From contig CP136066.1 of NCBI GenBank assembly GCA_032622095.1, positions 67,030,278 to 67,094,277 of the forward strand: a DNA stretch of 64,000 bases, written 5' to 3'. The position numbers and the translations under genes were made by a program. Positions within the stretch are counted from its first letter, which is position 1; every line of letters starts with the position of its first letter. Positions 10,592-23,508 of the stretch are shown piece after piece. A model generated the notes under the pieces. The model was not told the DNA's origin. It searched no databases and saw nothing but the letters and a program-made list of their open reading frames with translations. The stretch is from Siphonodentalium dalli. Lineage: Eukaryota > Mollusca > Scaphopoda > Gadilida > Siphonodentaliidae.

Positions 10592-12500
10592 ACGAGAGGC
10601 CGATCACGAGAGGCAGATGTTTAACCCATCCCTTGGTGATAGTAAATAGCTATGATCGGAATCATAAACTAAGAGTTTTTATGTTGAAATACAAGTATAC
10701 TCTAATGTACTAAAGAAGTACATGTATAACAGAGCTGTTAGGTTTCACAGATTGTCCATGACATGAAACTCCCGGATTGCCATAGGGAAAACCTACGGTA
10801 GACCACCCATTTCAGGGATTTTTTTATTTATTTGAGCATACCTCCCACTTAAATCTCCCGGGTGGCCATTTTCAAAATTTAAAGGTACTCAATCTGATTC
10901 GATGGTCCCCATATCATCAGATTCCAACAACAACAAAGTTTTTTGAAATCTGCTCCAGTTATCAGAATCGATTAATTGCCCAAAAATAATGCTAACCACA
11001 GTCAACTATAGTATAAAATTGCCCAAAACCTGTTATTTATCAAAATTTTGTTCAACAGAATTTTGCCTGTTTGTCAAATATATCTTACACAAAAAAGCCA
11101 CTTGTTTTTAGAGTTATCCATCTTCATCCGCAATTTGGTCTGAGACCTGTCTTCTCATCAACCTTTTACTGGGCTACTAAACTTGTCGGTGGTGAAAAAT
11201 TATAGATTTCAAAAATCGATATCTGATCACTCTGAACTTTGATGGGTGGGTTCCTCGACTCGAATCAAATATTTTTGACCCCCGAAGCTAAGAAAATAGT
11301 AATTTGCTAGCGTTAATTCGGACTATGCATCATTAACAGGTCTGATGTATAAACAAATGTACATAACAAAATTTCTCAAATTATTGGAATTTATGGGTCC
11401 TAGTACCAATTTTACACTAGTAGTGTCACTTTGACATCAGAATACACTAGGACCCTTAACCTGAGATATGTGAACACAGTTAATACCCTGGTGGTCACCA
11501 TAGCTCTCAAGAAAAATAGTTTAGACAATACAAAAGTCTATATACCAGTAATATTTATACAGCCATAATATGATGAGGATGCTGGGCCCTATGATCCCTA
11601 AATCAAAACAGATTACCATAGTTCATATAAAAGAAGATAAGTCGTCCTCAATAAAATGGTTTCACAGTAAATAGAACACAAGTAGCTTGGATACTAAAAT
11701 CAATTTCGTTCAATTTTAATCTTCTAAGCGCTCTGTGGCCCCTAAAATTCATCTGAACCATGACAATATGAACAGATGGGAAAATACGGTTCCTGGCAAT
11801 AATCCACACCACATATCAACAACACCTGCCATCTTGGACTGGAGAACACGATTTTTTAATTACTTATTTGATTTAGTGTTATATGACCCTTTTATTGTCT
11901 CCTGTATATAACACCAGGAAGCCCCTGACATTGATAAAAAGCCCCAAATGCTCTTCAATACTCAAGATTTTTCTCATACACAGAAAATCATTTATTTCTG
12001 TTCACGGGATGAAATCCATGAAAACTCCATAGCCCTCAATGTTAATCTTCAGACCTCTCGGTGGCCCCTGAAATTCACTCAATCGTGACCCTATGAACTA
12101 GATCTTATACTAATGCCTACACTGTTAAAAACATCGGATCAAACCAATATTCGAACTTGATCTGTATTTCGGGCTTAGACACTCACATATAAAAAGTTGG
12201 TTCCAATTTGGTTCAGATGAAAAATGTTTGAATATTGCAGCATGTATAAATTCTAAGTCGAATAAGGACCATAACTCTGTAACGAAATAGGATCAAACCC
12301 CATATTCGGACTCGATCTGTACTTTGGGCTGAGAAACACATACATAATTTGGTTCCAATCGGATAGAAAATGTTTGAGTTATCGCACCATGCATACAGTG
12401 TCTACGGACAGATGGATGACTAGACAGACAGACAGAAGGACGAACGACGAATAGTCAATCCAGATGTTGAAACTATGTGTACAATATTATGGTATGGGCA
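10592..12500 (+). repeat. Long dispersed repeat, copy B
   Basis: This is homologous to 111-1212 over both ends and parts of the middle, but longer. It contains the nested inverted-repeat element 10879-11330 and extra internal sequence. The right end again has the GACAGACAGACAG tract and GGTATGGGCA. No coding region was recognised. Confidence 0.55.
10879..11330 (+). mobile_element. AAAGGTACTCAATC inverted-repeat element nested in repeat copy B
   Basis: The left end TTAAAGGTACTCAATCTGAT and the internal CCATATCATCAGATTCCAAC match 4226-4669. The right end is degraded (TTCGGACTATGCATC). The insertion explains part of the length difference between repeat copies A and B. Confidence 0.55.
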
Positions 12501-12716
12501 CAGATAAAAAAGGTGTCAACATATTGCACATCAAACAAGTGCCAAGGGAGTTACATCCCTCAATCGACAAAAATAGGTAATGAACAGAAAATGGTAAATG
12601 CGACGTCACATGTATGTCAATAATAAAGCATCAAATTAAACCTAGTGGTTACGTTAATTTCTTATATCTTGACTATTGGCTCAGCATGGCTTACTGAAGT
12701 GATTAAATGTTATTAA

Positions 12717-12912
12717 CGCTTCCATGACTAGAGCTTTCTGAAATTTGACAAAACCCCTGTGCCAATGCATTCTCTTATATATGTGAGTCTTCCATAGGGC
12801 ACCTGATATATATAAGAGAATGCATGGCCTAACAATATTTATCTCGATCGTGTAAGCCAGTGCATTCTCTTATATATGCGAGGTTTCCTATGGGAGACTC
12901 ACATATATAAGA
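12717..12912 (+). mobile_element. Truncated double-hairpin TTAA MITE
   Basis: It begins after TTAA (12713-12716) with CGCTTCCATGACTAGAGC and carries two GCATTCTCTTATATATG hairpins. It stops after the second hairpin at TATATAAGATAAATATGG. The ATGAAAGGG right terminus is missing. Confidence 0.6.
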
Positions 12913-12995
12913 TAAATATGGAACAGCAATAACACTGTACTTCTAGGAACAAGCATGTAATAAAAGCATGCAAATACCAGTTTTAATAAGATTAA

Positions 12996-13452
12996 CCCTT
13001 TACCCAACAAAACGGTCAAAAACGCCCAAATAAAGCTTCAACAGCCTAAAATATCTTCGGTCTGTCTCACTAACACCATACAAATATGGATATCATTGGA
13101 ACCGGTTCATTGACCACATTGTGATGGTTACAGTTATGCCCTGTGCCAATGCATTCTCTTATATATGCGAGTCGACCGTAGGTCGCCTCGCATATATAAG
13201 AGAATGCATTGGCCTAAAAATAATCTTTTTTTTAACACTTTTTACCATTTTTCTTACATTCTTTAACAATTTTATAATTTTTTCTTACATTTTTTAACAA
13301 TTTTTATAATATTTTTCTACATTCTTTGACAATTTTATCATTTTTAATATGTGTTAAGCCAATGCATTCTCTTATATATGCGAGGCGACCTATGGTCGAC
13401 TCGCATATATAAGAGAATGCATTGGCACAGGGCTGTTCTGTTGGGTAAAGGA
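12996..13452 (-). mobile_element. piggyBac-like MITE, second CCCTTTACCCAACA copy
   Basis: TTAA stands at 12992-12995 and 13453-13456, with ends CCCTTTACCCAACA and TGTTGGGTAAAGG. The interior is the reverse complement of 3687-4091. It includes both GCCAATGCATTCTCTTATAT hairpins and the T/A-rich linker with repeated TTCTTACATT words. Confidence 0.75.
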
Positions 13453-13456
13453 TTAA

Positions 13457-13997
13457 ACCATAAATCATTTGACAGGAAAATTATGCACATATTTCAGTGT
13501 ATTTCAAATTAATATGCATGTGTTACTTTTAAATTGTTTATTAGGTATCATGCCAAAAACAATATTATTTAACAGCCTGAATACATCTTTTAACAAATGT
13601 ACCAAGTTGAAAACATTGACTGAGAAACGTCGGGACAAGGTTGACAGATATACATGCTATTACTAGATCACCCCAACAACTAATTTAAAGACTATCATCT
13701 TGTTCTTAAAGGGACTGAAGGCGTTCGCAGTAGGTAAATGTGCAAAAAATTATATAAGTTTGTAAAAACATCACTCCAATAACGAAATTTTGCGCATTGA
13801 AACCATTGTTTTGTACACAAAACTGTTACAGTGATTTTCAATGAACATTGCTAAATATGAAGTAAATTCAAATATTTTAGTCTCAATATGATTTTCAGAA
13901 TATCTTGACCTTTTTTCAATATTTACCATAATGTTCTGCTTAAACGCTAGAATCTTACAGGACTAATTGGACTTATCGGTAATGTTTACATAACAAT
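13457..13997. other. No recognised feature
   Basis: AT-rich. A 65-codon open frame at 13469-13666 has no family resemblance and no splice context, and is treated as chance. Confidence 0.3.
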
Positions 13998-14006
13998 GGT
14001 TTTGAC

Positions 14007-14771
14007 TAGGGCCCTGCAAATTTATTTGATTTGATGCAATTCGGAATCTTTCATCTGATTCCTTTCAATTCAAAATCGGCTGCCCTGATTCGAACTATAT
14101 CGAATCATTGGCACCAGTTGCATTCTCATTACTTCAATGGACCACATTACATTTTTTCTAAGATATATTATGATACCAATGCATATAAATAACATTGTCG
14201 TCGACTTATCTATATTATAGACCACCGAAGCATTGTAAGACTTATGCAACTGATCTATACATGTAGCAAAACTTCATATATATGTCAAACTTGTAAAAGC
14301 GATTACTTTCTGACTTCAATATTGCTTCTGATACTGATAAAGAGACGACCACGAAGAATGCACACTTAACCCTTTCATTGCCAAGTCCGATTTTTGTATC
14401 AACCCATATTTCCTTGATCATTTTTCAAATTTATTGATTATAATAATGTATCACATTATTATAATCAATAAATTAGAAAAATGATCAAGGAAATATGGGT
14501 TGATACAAAAATCGGACTTGGCAATGAAAGGGTTAATTGGTTAGACATGCATATGATTCATTTATAAATAATATTTACATTGTATACTGACAATCGTTTA
14601 TCATCGTTATGAAGTGAGCAAACTGATATTAAGTCATGTATTATCTTCCTTTTCACTATTATTATGTCTGATGTAATCATTCAAATCGAGATTTGATGCA
14701 ATTCGGAATCATTTGGCTGATTTGATTCGAGATTTGATTCAAAATGAAAATGGCCGATTCGCAGGGCCCTG
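14007..14771. mobile_element. hAT-like element, TAGGGCCCTGC ends, with nested MITE
   Basis: The left end TAGGGCCCTGC and the right end GCAGGGCCCTG are inverted. The flanks GGTTTTGAC and GGTTTTGGAC look like an imperfect 8-bp duplication. Subterminal GATTTGATTCGAGATTTGAT-type repeats resemble the GATTCGATTC elements at 24939 and 53881. A TTAA palindrome (14370-14532) sits inside. No transposase was recognised. Confidence 0.6.
14370..14532. mobile_element. Perfectly folding TTAA palindrome (CCCTTTCATTGCCAAG)
   Basis: TTAA lies at 14366-14369 and 14533-14536. The 163 bp between are an almost perfect palindrome. The arms start CCCTTTCATTGCCAAGTCCG and the centre is TATAATAATGTATCACATTA. It is the full-length form of the family seen as a short form at 5442 and a half copy at 47507. 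Confidence 0.8.
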
Positions 14772-14899
14772 GTTTTGGACATGCATAATCTCATTATTGG
14801 AGAGTTATTTATAATGAACATAAGGACAAAGTCAATCTATTTCTTCATGAAATGTTGATGATAGTTGTTTGCCAGACTTTGATCTTATTTCACATGAAT

Positions 14900-15148
14900 C
14901 CGCTTTCATGACAGGAGTTGCGCTGGTGCAGCATTAAAGATCATGTGCCAGTGCATTCTCTTATAGATGCAAATCTCCCATAGGGAGCGTCGATTATATA
15001 AGAGAATGTACTGGCTTACAAGGTCAAAGTAAATTTGGTTAGGCCAATGCATTCTCTTATATATGCGAGGCTCCCTATGGGAGACTCGCATATATAAAGA
15101 GAATGCATTGGCACAGGTACAGGAAGGTCCGATCATGAAAGGGTTTAA
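14900..15148. mobile_element. Double-hairpin TTAA MITE, reverse layout
   Basis: It runs from CGCTTTCATGACAGG to ATGAAAGGGTTTAAA and carries GGTGCAGCATTAAAGATCATG, then two CATTCTCTTATA hairpins. Relative to 8774-9028 the GCTGGTGCAGCATTAAAG end is on the left. Confidence 0.65.
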
Positions 15149-15488
15149 AGGGCTTGAGGTCCTGTAAAAATCAAGGTGGATTTGGAATAATAGATATTTG
15201 CTATATACAACATGTAGGATATTATCAATGCTACTTTGATCACAATAAATAACTGAAATAATTGATAGCTGTTGACAGAGAGAAATTTGCCCATAAGTAC
15301 TTTGACTCAAAGTTATTACCTTATAAACCCTGAATATACAGAAAGTTCAGGGAAGAATACCTTTAACCAAAACATGTCAAATTGGCATATCAACAAAAAT
15401 AAGTGTCAACAGACTGTAAGTCCTTGATGCGAAATTATTAATTCAAATGCTGGAGATGATAGAGCCAGAGCCTTAAATATACCTTTAA

Positions 15489-15735
15489 CCATTCCATAAC
15501 TGGAGCTTCCTGAAATTTTGCGAAACCCTGTGCCAATGTATTCTCTTATACCGGTATATGCGAGTCTCCGCATATATAAGAGAATACGTTGGCCTAACAA
15601 TATTTACCTTGACCTTGTAAGCCAGTGAATTCTCTTATATATGCGAGGCGCCCTATGGGAGATTTGCATATATAAGAGAATGCACAGGCACAGGATTTTT
15701 AATGCTGCACAAGCACAGCTCCAGTCATGAAAGGG
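15489..15735 (+). mobile_element. Double-hairpin TTAA MITE
   Basis: TTAA lies at 15485-15488 and 15736-15739. The left end is CCATTCCATAACTGGAGC and the right end CAGTCATGAAAGGG. It carries two hairpins, the first with a very short loop. The layout matches 8774-9028. Confidence 0.7.
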
Positions 15736-15739
15736 TTAA

Positions 15740-16404
15740 AGGTCGTGTACCTGTTCCCTGAACTTTCTACAGTGATCCAGATTCATAAAATAACGGTAAC
15801 TTTGTCAACAGGGTCAACAGGATCTCTGGTCATAAAAAAATAATTATTTTCCTTATCATATGATTACCCATATTTGGTAGGTTATAAACCTGAGTTTCTC
15901 TTCATCCCCTTCCCTATGAACTGAGATTTCATGTTAAGAATATGTCATAGATCTACTCTTTTCTTGCAATATCATACAAAATTTAACATCACACAAAATT
16001 TTCCAATTTTTGTGGAGAGCTTACTCTATTCAATAAGATTAACAGCTTGATTTTAAACACATACACACATCTTCATCATCTTAAGCCTAACTAGGCCCTA
16101 ATAAAAATATCCCATTGGAAAATTTGCACCACAGAAGCTAATAATTGGAAATATATAGAAAATTAGAAAGAAGAATTATCGTTGTGAAAATCAGTGTAAG
16201 TAACAGGTTATTCCTATTTTATGTGAATGGAGCGACAGGACTTGAAAATAGTTCTGAAAAGAAAGAGAAATCCCGTCTTTTGTTCACAAAATAAGAAACT
16301 TTCTTGAGTCGGAAATAGGAAAAATCTTACTTATTCCACATTGGGGATGGGGCCCATATTGGGACTACAACATCGCCGCCCTCTACCTTAAATACCGACA
16401 CGTT
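15740..16404. other. No recognised feature
   Basis: AT-rich sequence without exon-like frames or inverted repeats. Confidence 0.3.
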
Positions 16405-16408
16405 TTAA

Positions 16409-16661
16409 CCCTTTCATGATGGGAACTGTGCTGGTGCAGCATTAAAGACCATGTGTCAGTCAGTGCAATCTCTTATATATGTGAGTATCCCATAGGGAGC
16501 CTCGCAAAAATAAGAGAATGCACTGGCTTACAATGTAAATATTGTTAGATCAATGCATTCTCTAAAATATGTGAGACTCCTTATAGGCGACTCACATATA
16601 TAAGATAATGCATTGGCACAGGGTTTTCGCAAAATTTTCGGAAGCTTCAGACATGAAAGGG
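16409..16661 (-). mobile_element. Double-hairpin TTAA MITE
   Basis: TTAA lies at 16405-16408 and 16662-16665, with ends CCCTTTCATGATGGGAAC and AGACATGAAAGGG. It is in the opposite orientation to 8774-9028 and 15489-15735: the GTGCTGGTGCAGCATTAAAG side is on the left. Both hairpins carry point changes. Confidence 0.7.
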
Positions 16662-16665
16662 TTAA

Positions 16666-17154
16666 GACATTTGGAGACTCAGAACTTGAACTAGAGTCAG
16701 TTTGAGCGACAGTTCATGATGACAAGTTAACTTTCTGATATTGTACATGTATACACAGATAAAACACTACTAAGGCCATATATATTCTGATCCACACAAG
16801 ATTGTACCATGGGTGATGACATACCCCCACGGTGCCAAATTGAAACATAAGAAGGACAGAACTCAAATTTTAAAACCAGAACGGAACATTTCCCAATAAT
16901 AAAGAAGAAAAGCTCTAAAATGGTAAACCTGGGCAACAGAACAATTTGACATGGTACAAGTACCATTGGAAGCCCATGCAATTATTAACATCCAAACCAA
17001 ACTTCATTGAGATCTGACAACTGCATATACATGTTTATCCCCTCTGTAGAATTGTAAGCCTTCTTAGGCACCATTGGTCTTCTAGGGCCATACCACGCCG
17101 TATCCCGGTGTTCTTGTTCGATATATGTTAACTAAACAGGAAACACTTATTTCG
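16666..17154. other. Left flank of the satellite array
   Basis: No gene was recognised. Near 17090-17110 it contains CATACCACGCCGTATCCC, which matches the arm of the palindrome on the other side of the array (23859-23994). Confidence 0.4.
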
Positions 17155-20100
17155 TATTACCCCGCAAAAATTGTCGTCGCTATATATAGAAGACATATTT
17201 TACACGGGTCATAACAATCTCGTATGCCCAGTGTAAAAGTGATATTACCCCGCAAAAATGTCGTCGCTATATAGAGAAGACAGATTTTACAAGGTCATAA
17301 CAATCTCGTATGCCCCGTGTAAAACTTATATTACCCCGCAAAAATTGTCGTCGCTATATAGAGAAGACAGATTTTACAAGGTCATAACAATCTCGTATGC
17401 CCCGTGTAAAAGTGATATTACCCCGCAAAAATTGTCGTCGCTATATAGAGAAGACAGATTTTACAAGGTCATAACAATCTCGTATGCCCCGTGTAAAACT
17501 TATATTACCCCGCAAAAATTGTCGTCGCTATATAGAGAAGACAGATTTTACAAGGTCATAACAATCTCGTATGCCCCGTGTAAAACTTATATTACCCCGC
17601 AAAAATTGTCGTCGCTATATAGAGAAGACAGATTTTACAAGGTCATAACAATCTCGTATGCCCCGTGTAAAAGTGATATTACCCCGCAAAAATTGTCGTC
17701 GCTATATAGAGAAGACAGATTTTACACGGGTCATAACAATCTCGTATGCCCCGTGTAAAAGTGATATTACCCCGCAAAAATTGTCGTCGCTATATAGAGA
17801 AGACAGATTTTACAAGGTCATAACAATCTCGTATGCCCCGTGTAAAAGTGATATTACCCCGCAAAAATTGTCGTCGCTATATAGAGAAGACAGATTTTAC
17901 ACGGGTCATAACAATCTCGTATGCCCCGTGTAAAACTTATATTACCCCGCAAAAATTGTCGTCGCTATATAGAGAAGACAGATTTTACAAGGTCATAACA
18001 ATCTCGTATGCCCCGTGTAAAAGTGATATTACCCCGCAAAAATTGTCGTCGCTATATAGAGAAGACAGATTTTACACGGGTCATAACAATCTCGTATGCC
18101 CCGTGTAAAAGTGATATTACCCCGCAAAAATTGTCGTCGCTATATAGAGAAGACAGATTTTACAAGGTCATAACAATCTCGTATGCCCGTGTAAAACTTA
18201 TATTACCCCGCAAAAATTGTCGTCGCTATATAGAGAAGACAGATTTTACAAGGTCATAACAATCTCGTATGCCCCGTGTAAAACTTATATTACCCCTCAA
18301 AAATTGTCGTCGCTATATAGAGAAGACATATTTTACACGGGTCATAACAATCTCGTATGCCCAGTGTAAAAGTGATATTACCCCGCAAAAATGTCGTCGC
18401 TATATAGAGAAGACAGATTTTACAAGGTCATAACAATCTCGTATGCCCCGTGTAAAACTTATATTACCCCGCAAAAATTGTCGTCGCTATATAGAGAAGA
18501 CAGATTTTACAAGGTCATAACAATCTCGTATGCCCCGTGTAAAAGTGATATTACCCCGCAAAAATTGTCGTCGCTATATAGAGAAGACAGATTTTACACG
18601 GGTCATAACAATCTCGTATGCCCCGTGTAAAAGTGATATTACCCCGCAAAAATTGTCGTCGCTATATAGAGAAGACAGATTTTACAAGGTCATAACAATC
18701 TCGTATGCCCCGTGTAAAAGTGATATTACCCCGCAAAAATTGTCGTCGCTATATAGAGAAGACAGATTTTACACGGGTCATAACAATCTCGTATGCCCCG
18801 TGTAAAACTTATATTACCCCGCAAAAATTGTCGTCGCTATATAGAGAAGACAGATTTTACAAGGTCATAACAATCTCGTATGCCCCGTGTAAAAGTGATA
18901 TTACCCCGCAAAAATTGTCGTCGCTATATAGAGAAGACAGATTTTACACGGGTCATAACAATCTCGTATGCCCCGTGTAAAAGTGATATTACCCCGCAAA
19001 AATTGTCGTCGCTATATAGAGAAGACAGATTTTACAAGGTCATAACAATCTCGTATGCCCGTGTAAAACTTATATTACCCCGCAAAAATTGTCGTCGCTA
19101 TATAGAGAAGACAGATTTTACAAGGTCATAACAATCTCGTATGCCCCGTGTAAAACTTATATTACCCCTCAAAAATTGTCGTCGCTATATAGAGAAGACA
19201 TATTTTACACGGGTCATAACAATCTCGTATGCCCAGTGTAAAAGTGATATTACCCCGCAAAAATGTCGTCGCTATATAGAGAAGACAGATTTTACAAGGT
19301 CATAACAATCTCGTATGCCCCGTGTAAAACTTATATTACCCCGCAAAAATTGTCGTCGCTATATAGAGAAGACAGATTTTACAAGGTCATAACAATCTCG
19401 TATGCCCCGTGTAAAAGTGATATTACCCCGCAAAAATTGTCGTCGCTATATAGAGAAGACAGATTTTACACGGGTCATAACAATCTCGTATGCCCCGTGT
19501 AAAAGTGATATTACCCCGCAAAAATTGTCGTCGCTATATAGAGAAGACAGATTTTACAAGGTCATAACAATCTCGTATGCCCCGTGTAAAAGTGATATTA
19601 CCCCGCAAAAATTGTCGTCGCTATATAGAGAAGACAGATTTTACACGGGTCATAACAATCTCGTATGCCCCGTGTAAAACTTATATTACCCCGCAAAAAT
19701 TGTCGTCGCTATATAGAGAAGACAGATTTTACAAGGTCATAACAATCTCGTATGCCCCGTGTAAAAGTGATATTACCCCGCAAAAATTGTCGTCGCTATA
19801 TAGAGAAGACAGATTTTACACGGGTCATAACAATCTCGTATGCCCCGTGTAAAAGTGATATTACCCCGCAAAAATTGTCGTCGCTATATAGAGAAGACAG
19901 ATTTTACAAGGTCATAACAATCTCGTATGCCCGTGTAAAACTTATATTACCCCGCAAAAATTGTCGTCGCTATATAGAGAAGACAGATTTTACAAGGTCA
20001 TAACAATCTCGTATGCCCCGTGTAAAACTTATATTACCCCTCAAAAATTGTCGTCGCTATATAGAGAAGACATATTTTACACGGGTCATAACAATCTCGT

Positions 20101-23100
20101 ATGCCCAGTGTAAAAGTGATATTACCCCGCAAAAATGTCGTCGCTATATAGAGAAGACAGATTTTACAAGGTCATAACAATCTCGTATGCCCCGTGTAAA
20201 ACTTATATTACCCCGCAAAAATTGTCGTCGCTATATAGAGAAGACAGATTTTACAAGGTCATAACAATCTCGTATGCCCCGTGTAAAAGTGATATTACCC
20301 CGCAAAAATTGTCGTCGCTATATAGAGAAGACAGATTTTACAAGGTCATAACAATCTCGTATGCCCCGTGTAAAACTTATATTACCCCGCAAAAATTGTC
20401 GTCGCTATATAGAGAAGACAGATTTTACAAGGTCATAACAATCTCGTATGCCCCGTGTAAAACTTATATTACCCCGCAAAAATTGTCGTCGCTATATAGA
20501 GAAGACAGATTTTACAAGGTCATAACAATCTCGTATGCCCCGTGTAAAAGTGATATTACCCCGCAAAAATTGTCGTCGCTATATAGAGAAGACAGATTTT
20601 ACACGGGTCATAACAATCTCGTATGCCCCGTGTAAAAGTGATATTACCCCGCAAAAATTGTCGTCGCTATATAGAGAAGACAGATTTTACAAGGTCATAA
20701 CAATCTCGTATGCCCCGTGTAAAAGTGATATTACCCCGCAAAAATTGTCGTCGCTATATAGAGAAGACAGATTTTACACGGGTCATAACAATCTCGTATG
20801 CCCCGTGTAAAACTTATATTACCCCGCAAAAATTGTCGTCGCTATATAGAGAAGACAGATTTTACAAGGTCATAACAATCTCGTATGCCCCGTGTAAAAG
20901 TGATATTACCCCGCAAAAATTGTCGTCGCTATATAGAGAAGACAGATTTTACACGGGTCATAACAATCTCGTATGCCCCGTGTAAAAGTGATATTACCCT
21001 GCAAAAATTGTCGTCGCTATATAGAGAAGACAGATTTTACAAGGTCATAACAATCTCGTATGCCCGTGTAAAACTTATATTACCCCGCAAAAATTGTCGT
21101 CGCTATATAGAGAAGACAGATTTTACAAGGTCATAACAATCTCGTATGCCCCGTGTAAAACTTATATTACCCCACAAAAATTGTCGTCGCTATATAGAGA
21201 AGACAGATTTTACAAGGTCATAACAATCTCGTATGCCCCGTGTAAAAGTGATATTACCCCGCAAAAATTGTCGTCGCTATATAGAGAAGACAGATTTTAC
21301 AAGGTCATAACAATCTCGTATGCCCCGTATAAAACTGATATTACCCCGCAAAAATTGTCGTCGCTATATAGAGAAGACAGATTTTACACGGGTCATAACA
21401 ATCTCGTATGCCCCGTGTAAAACTTATATTACCCCGCAAAAATTGTCGTCGCTATATAGAGAAGACAGATTTTACAAGGTCATAACAATCTCGTATGCCC
21501 CGTGTAAAACTTATATTACCCCGCAAAAATTGTCGTCGCTATATAGAGAAGACAGATTTTACAAGGTCATAACAATCTCGTATGCCCCGTGTAAAAGTGA
21601 TATTACCCCGCAAAAATTGTCGTCGCTATATAGAGAAGACAGATTTTACACGGGTCATAACAATCTCGTATGCCCCGTGTAAAAGTGATATTACCCCGCA
21701 AAAATTGTCGTCGCTATATAGAGAAGACAGATTTTACAAGGTCATAACAATCTCGTATGCCCGTGTAAAACTTATATTACCCCGCAAAAATTGTCGTCGC
21801 TATATAGAGAAGACAGATTTTACAAGGTCATAACAATCTCGTATGCCCCGTGTAAAACTTATATTACCCCACAAAAATTGTCGTCGCTATATAGAGAAGA
21901 CAGATTTTACAAGGTCATAACAATCTCGTATGCCCCGTGTAAAAGTGATATTACCCCGCAAAAATTGTCGTCGCTATATAGAGAAGACAGATTTTACAAG
22001 GTCATAACAATCTCGTATGCCCCGTGTAAAACTGATATTACCCCGCAAAAATTGTCGTCGCTATATAGAGAAGACAGATTTTACACGGGTCATAACAATC
22101 TCGTATGCCCCGTGTAAAACTTATATTACCCCGCAAAAATTGTCGTCGCTATATAGAGAAGACAGATTTTACAAGGTCATAACAATCTCGTATGCCCCGT
22201 GTAAAACTTATATTACCCCGCAAAAATTGTCGTCGCTATATAGAGAAGACAGATTTTACAAGGTCATAACAATCTCGTATGCCCCGTGTAAAAGTGATAT
22301 TACCCCGCAAAAATTGTCGTCGCTATATAGAGAAGACAGATTTTACACGGGTCATAACAATCTCGTATGCCCCGTGTAAAAGTGATATTACCCCGCAAAA
22401 ATTGTCGTCGCTATATAGAGAAGACAGATTTTACACGGGTCATAACAATCTCGTATGCCCCGTGTAAAAGTGATATTACCCCGCAAAAATTGTCGTCGCT
22501 ATATAGAGAAGACAGATTTTACAAGGTCATAACAATCTCGTATGCCCGTGTAAAACTTATATTACCCCGCAAAAATTGTCGTCGCTATATAGAGAAGACA
22601 GATTTTACAAGGTCATAACAATCTCGTATGCCCCGTGTAAAACTTATATTACCCCACAAAAATTGTCGTCGCTATATAGAGAAGACAGATTTTACAAGGT
22701 CATAACAATCTCGTATGCCCCGTGTAAAAGTGATATTACCCCGCAAAAATTGTCGTCGCTATATAGAGAAGACAGATTTTACAAGGTCATAACAATCTCG
22801 TATGCCCCGTGTAAAACTGATATTACCCCGCAAAAATTGTCGTCGCTATATAGAGAAGACAGATTTTACACGGGTCATAACAATCTCGTATGCCCGGTGT
22901 AAAACTTATATTACCCCGCAAAAATTGTCGTCGCTATATAGAGAAGACAGATTTTACAAGGTCATAACAATCTCGTATGCCCCGTGTAAAACTTATATTA
23001 CCCCGCAAAAATTGTCGTCGCTATATAGAGAAGACAGATTTTACAAGGTCATAACAATCTCGTATGCCCCGTGTAAAAGTGATATTACCCCGCAAAAATT

Positions 23101-23508
23101 GTCGTCGCTATATAGAGAAGACAGATTTTACACGGGTCATAACAATCTCGTATGCCCCGTGTAAAAGTGATATTACCCCGCAAAAATTGTCGTCGCTATA
23201 TAGAGAAGACAGATTTTACACGGGTCATAACAATCTCGTATGCCCCGTGTAAAAGTGATATTACCCCGCAAAAATTGTCGTCGCTATATAGAGAAGACAG
23301 ATTTTACAAGGTCATAACAATCTCGTATACCCCGTGTAAAACTTATATTACCCCTCAAAAATTGTCGTCGCTATATAGAGAAGACATATTTTACAAGGTC
23401 ATAACAATCTCGTATGCCCCGTGTAAAACTTATATTACCCCTCAAAAATTGTCGTCGCTATATAGAGAAGACATATTTTACAAGGTCATAACAATCTCGT
23501 ATGCCCCT
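17155..23508 (+). repeat. Satellite array, ~73 monomers of 87/88 bp with higher-order structure
   Basis: The 6.35-kb array is made only of head-to-tail units starting GTCGTCGCTATATAGAGAAG. Two main length classes exist: 87 bp (TTTTACAAGGTC) and 88 bp (TTTTACACGGGTC). The 88-bp form has a perfect 11-bp dyad, TTTTACACGGG with CCCGTGTAAAA. Units also alternate between AAAACTTATATT and AAAAGTGATATT. A variant with one T missing (AAAAATGTCG) occurs at 17258, 18391, 19263 and 20135. A GCCCGTGT deletion variant occurs at 18181, 19053, 19925, 21058, 21755 and 22540. These spacings (872, 1133, 697, 785) show multi-monomer amplification. The 87-bp unit has no stop in one frame, so open frames here are by-products. 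Confidence 0.95.

Noticed and set aside
17155-23508. CRISPR array
   Set aside because: Repeats are contiguous with no unique spacers and there are no cas genes. The DNA is clearly from a eukaryote.
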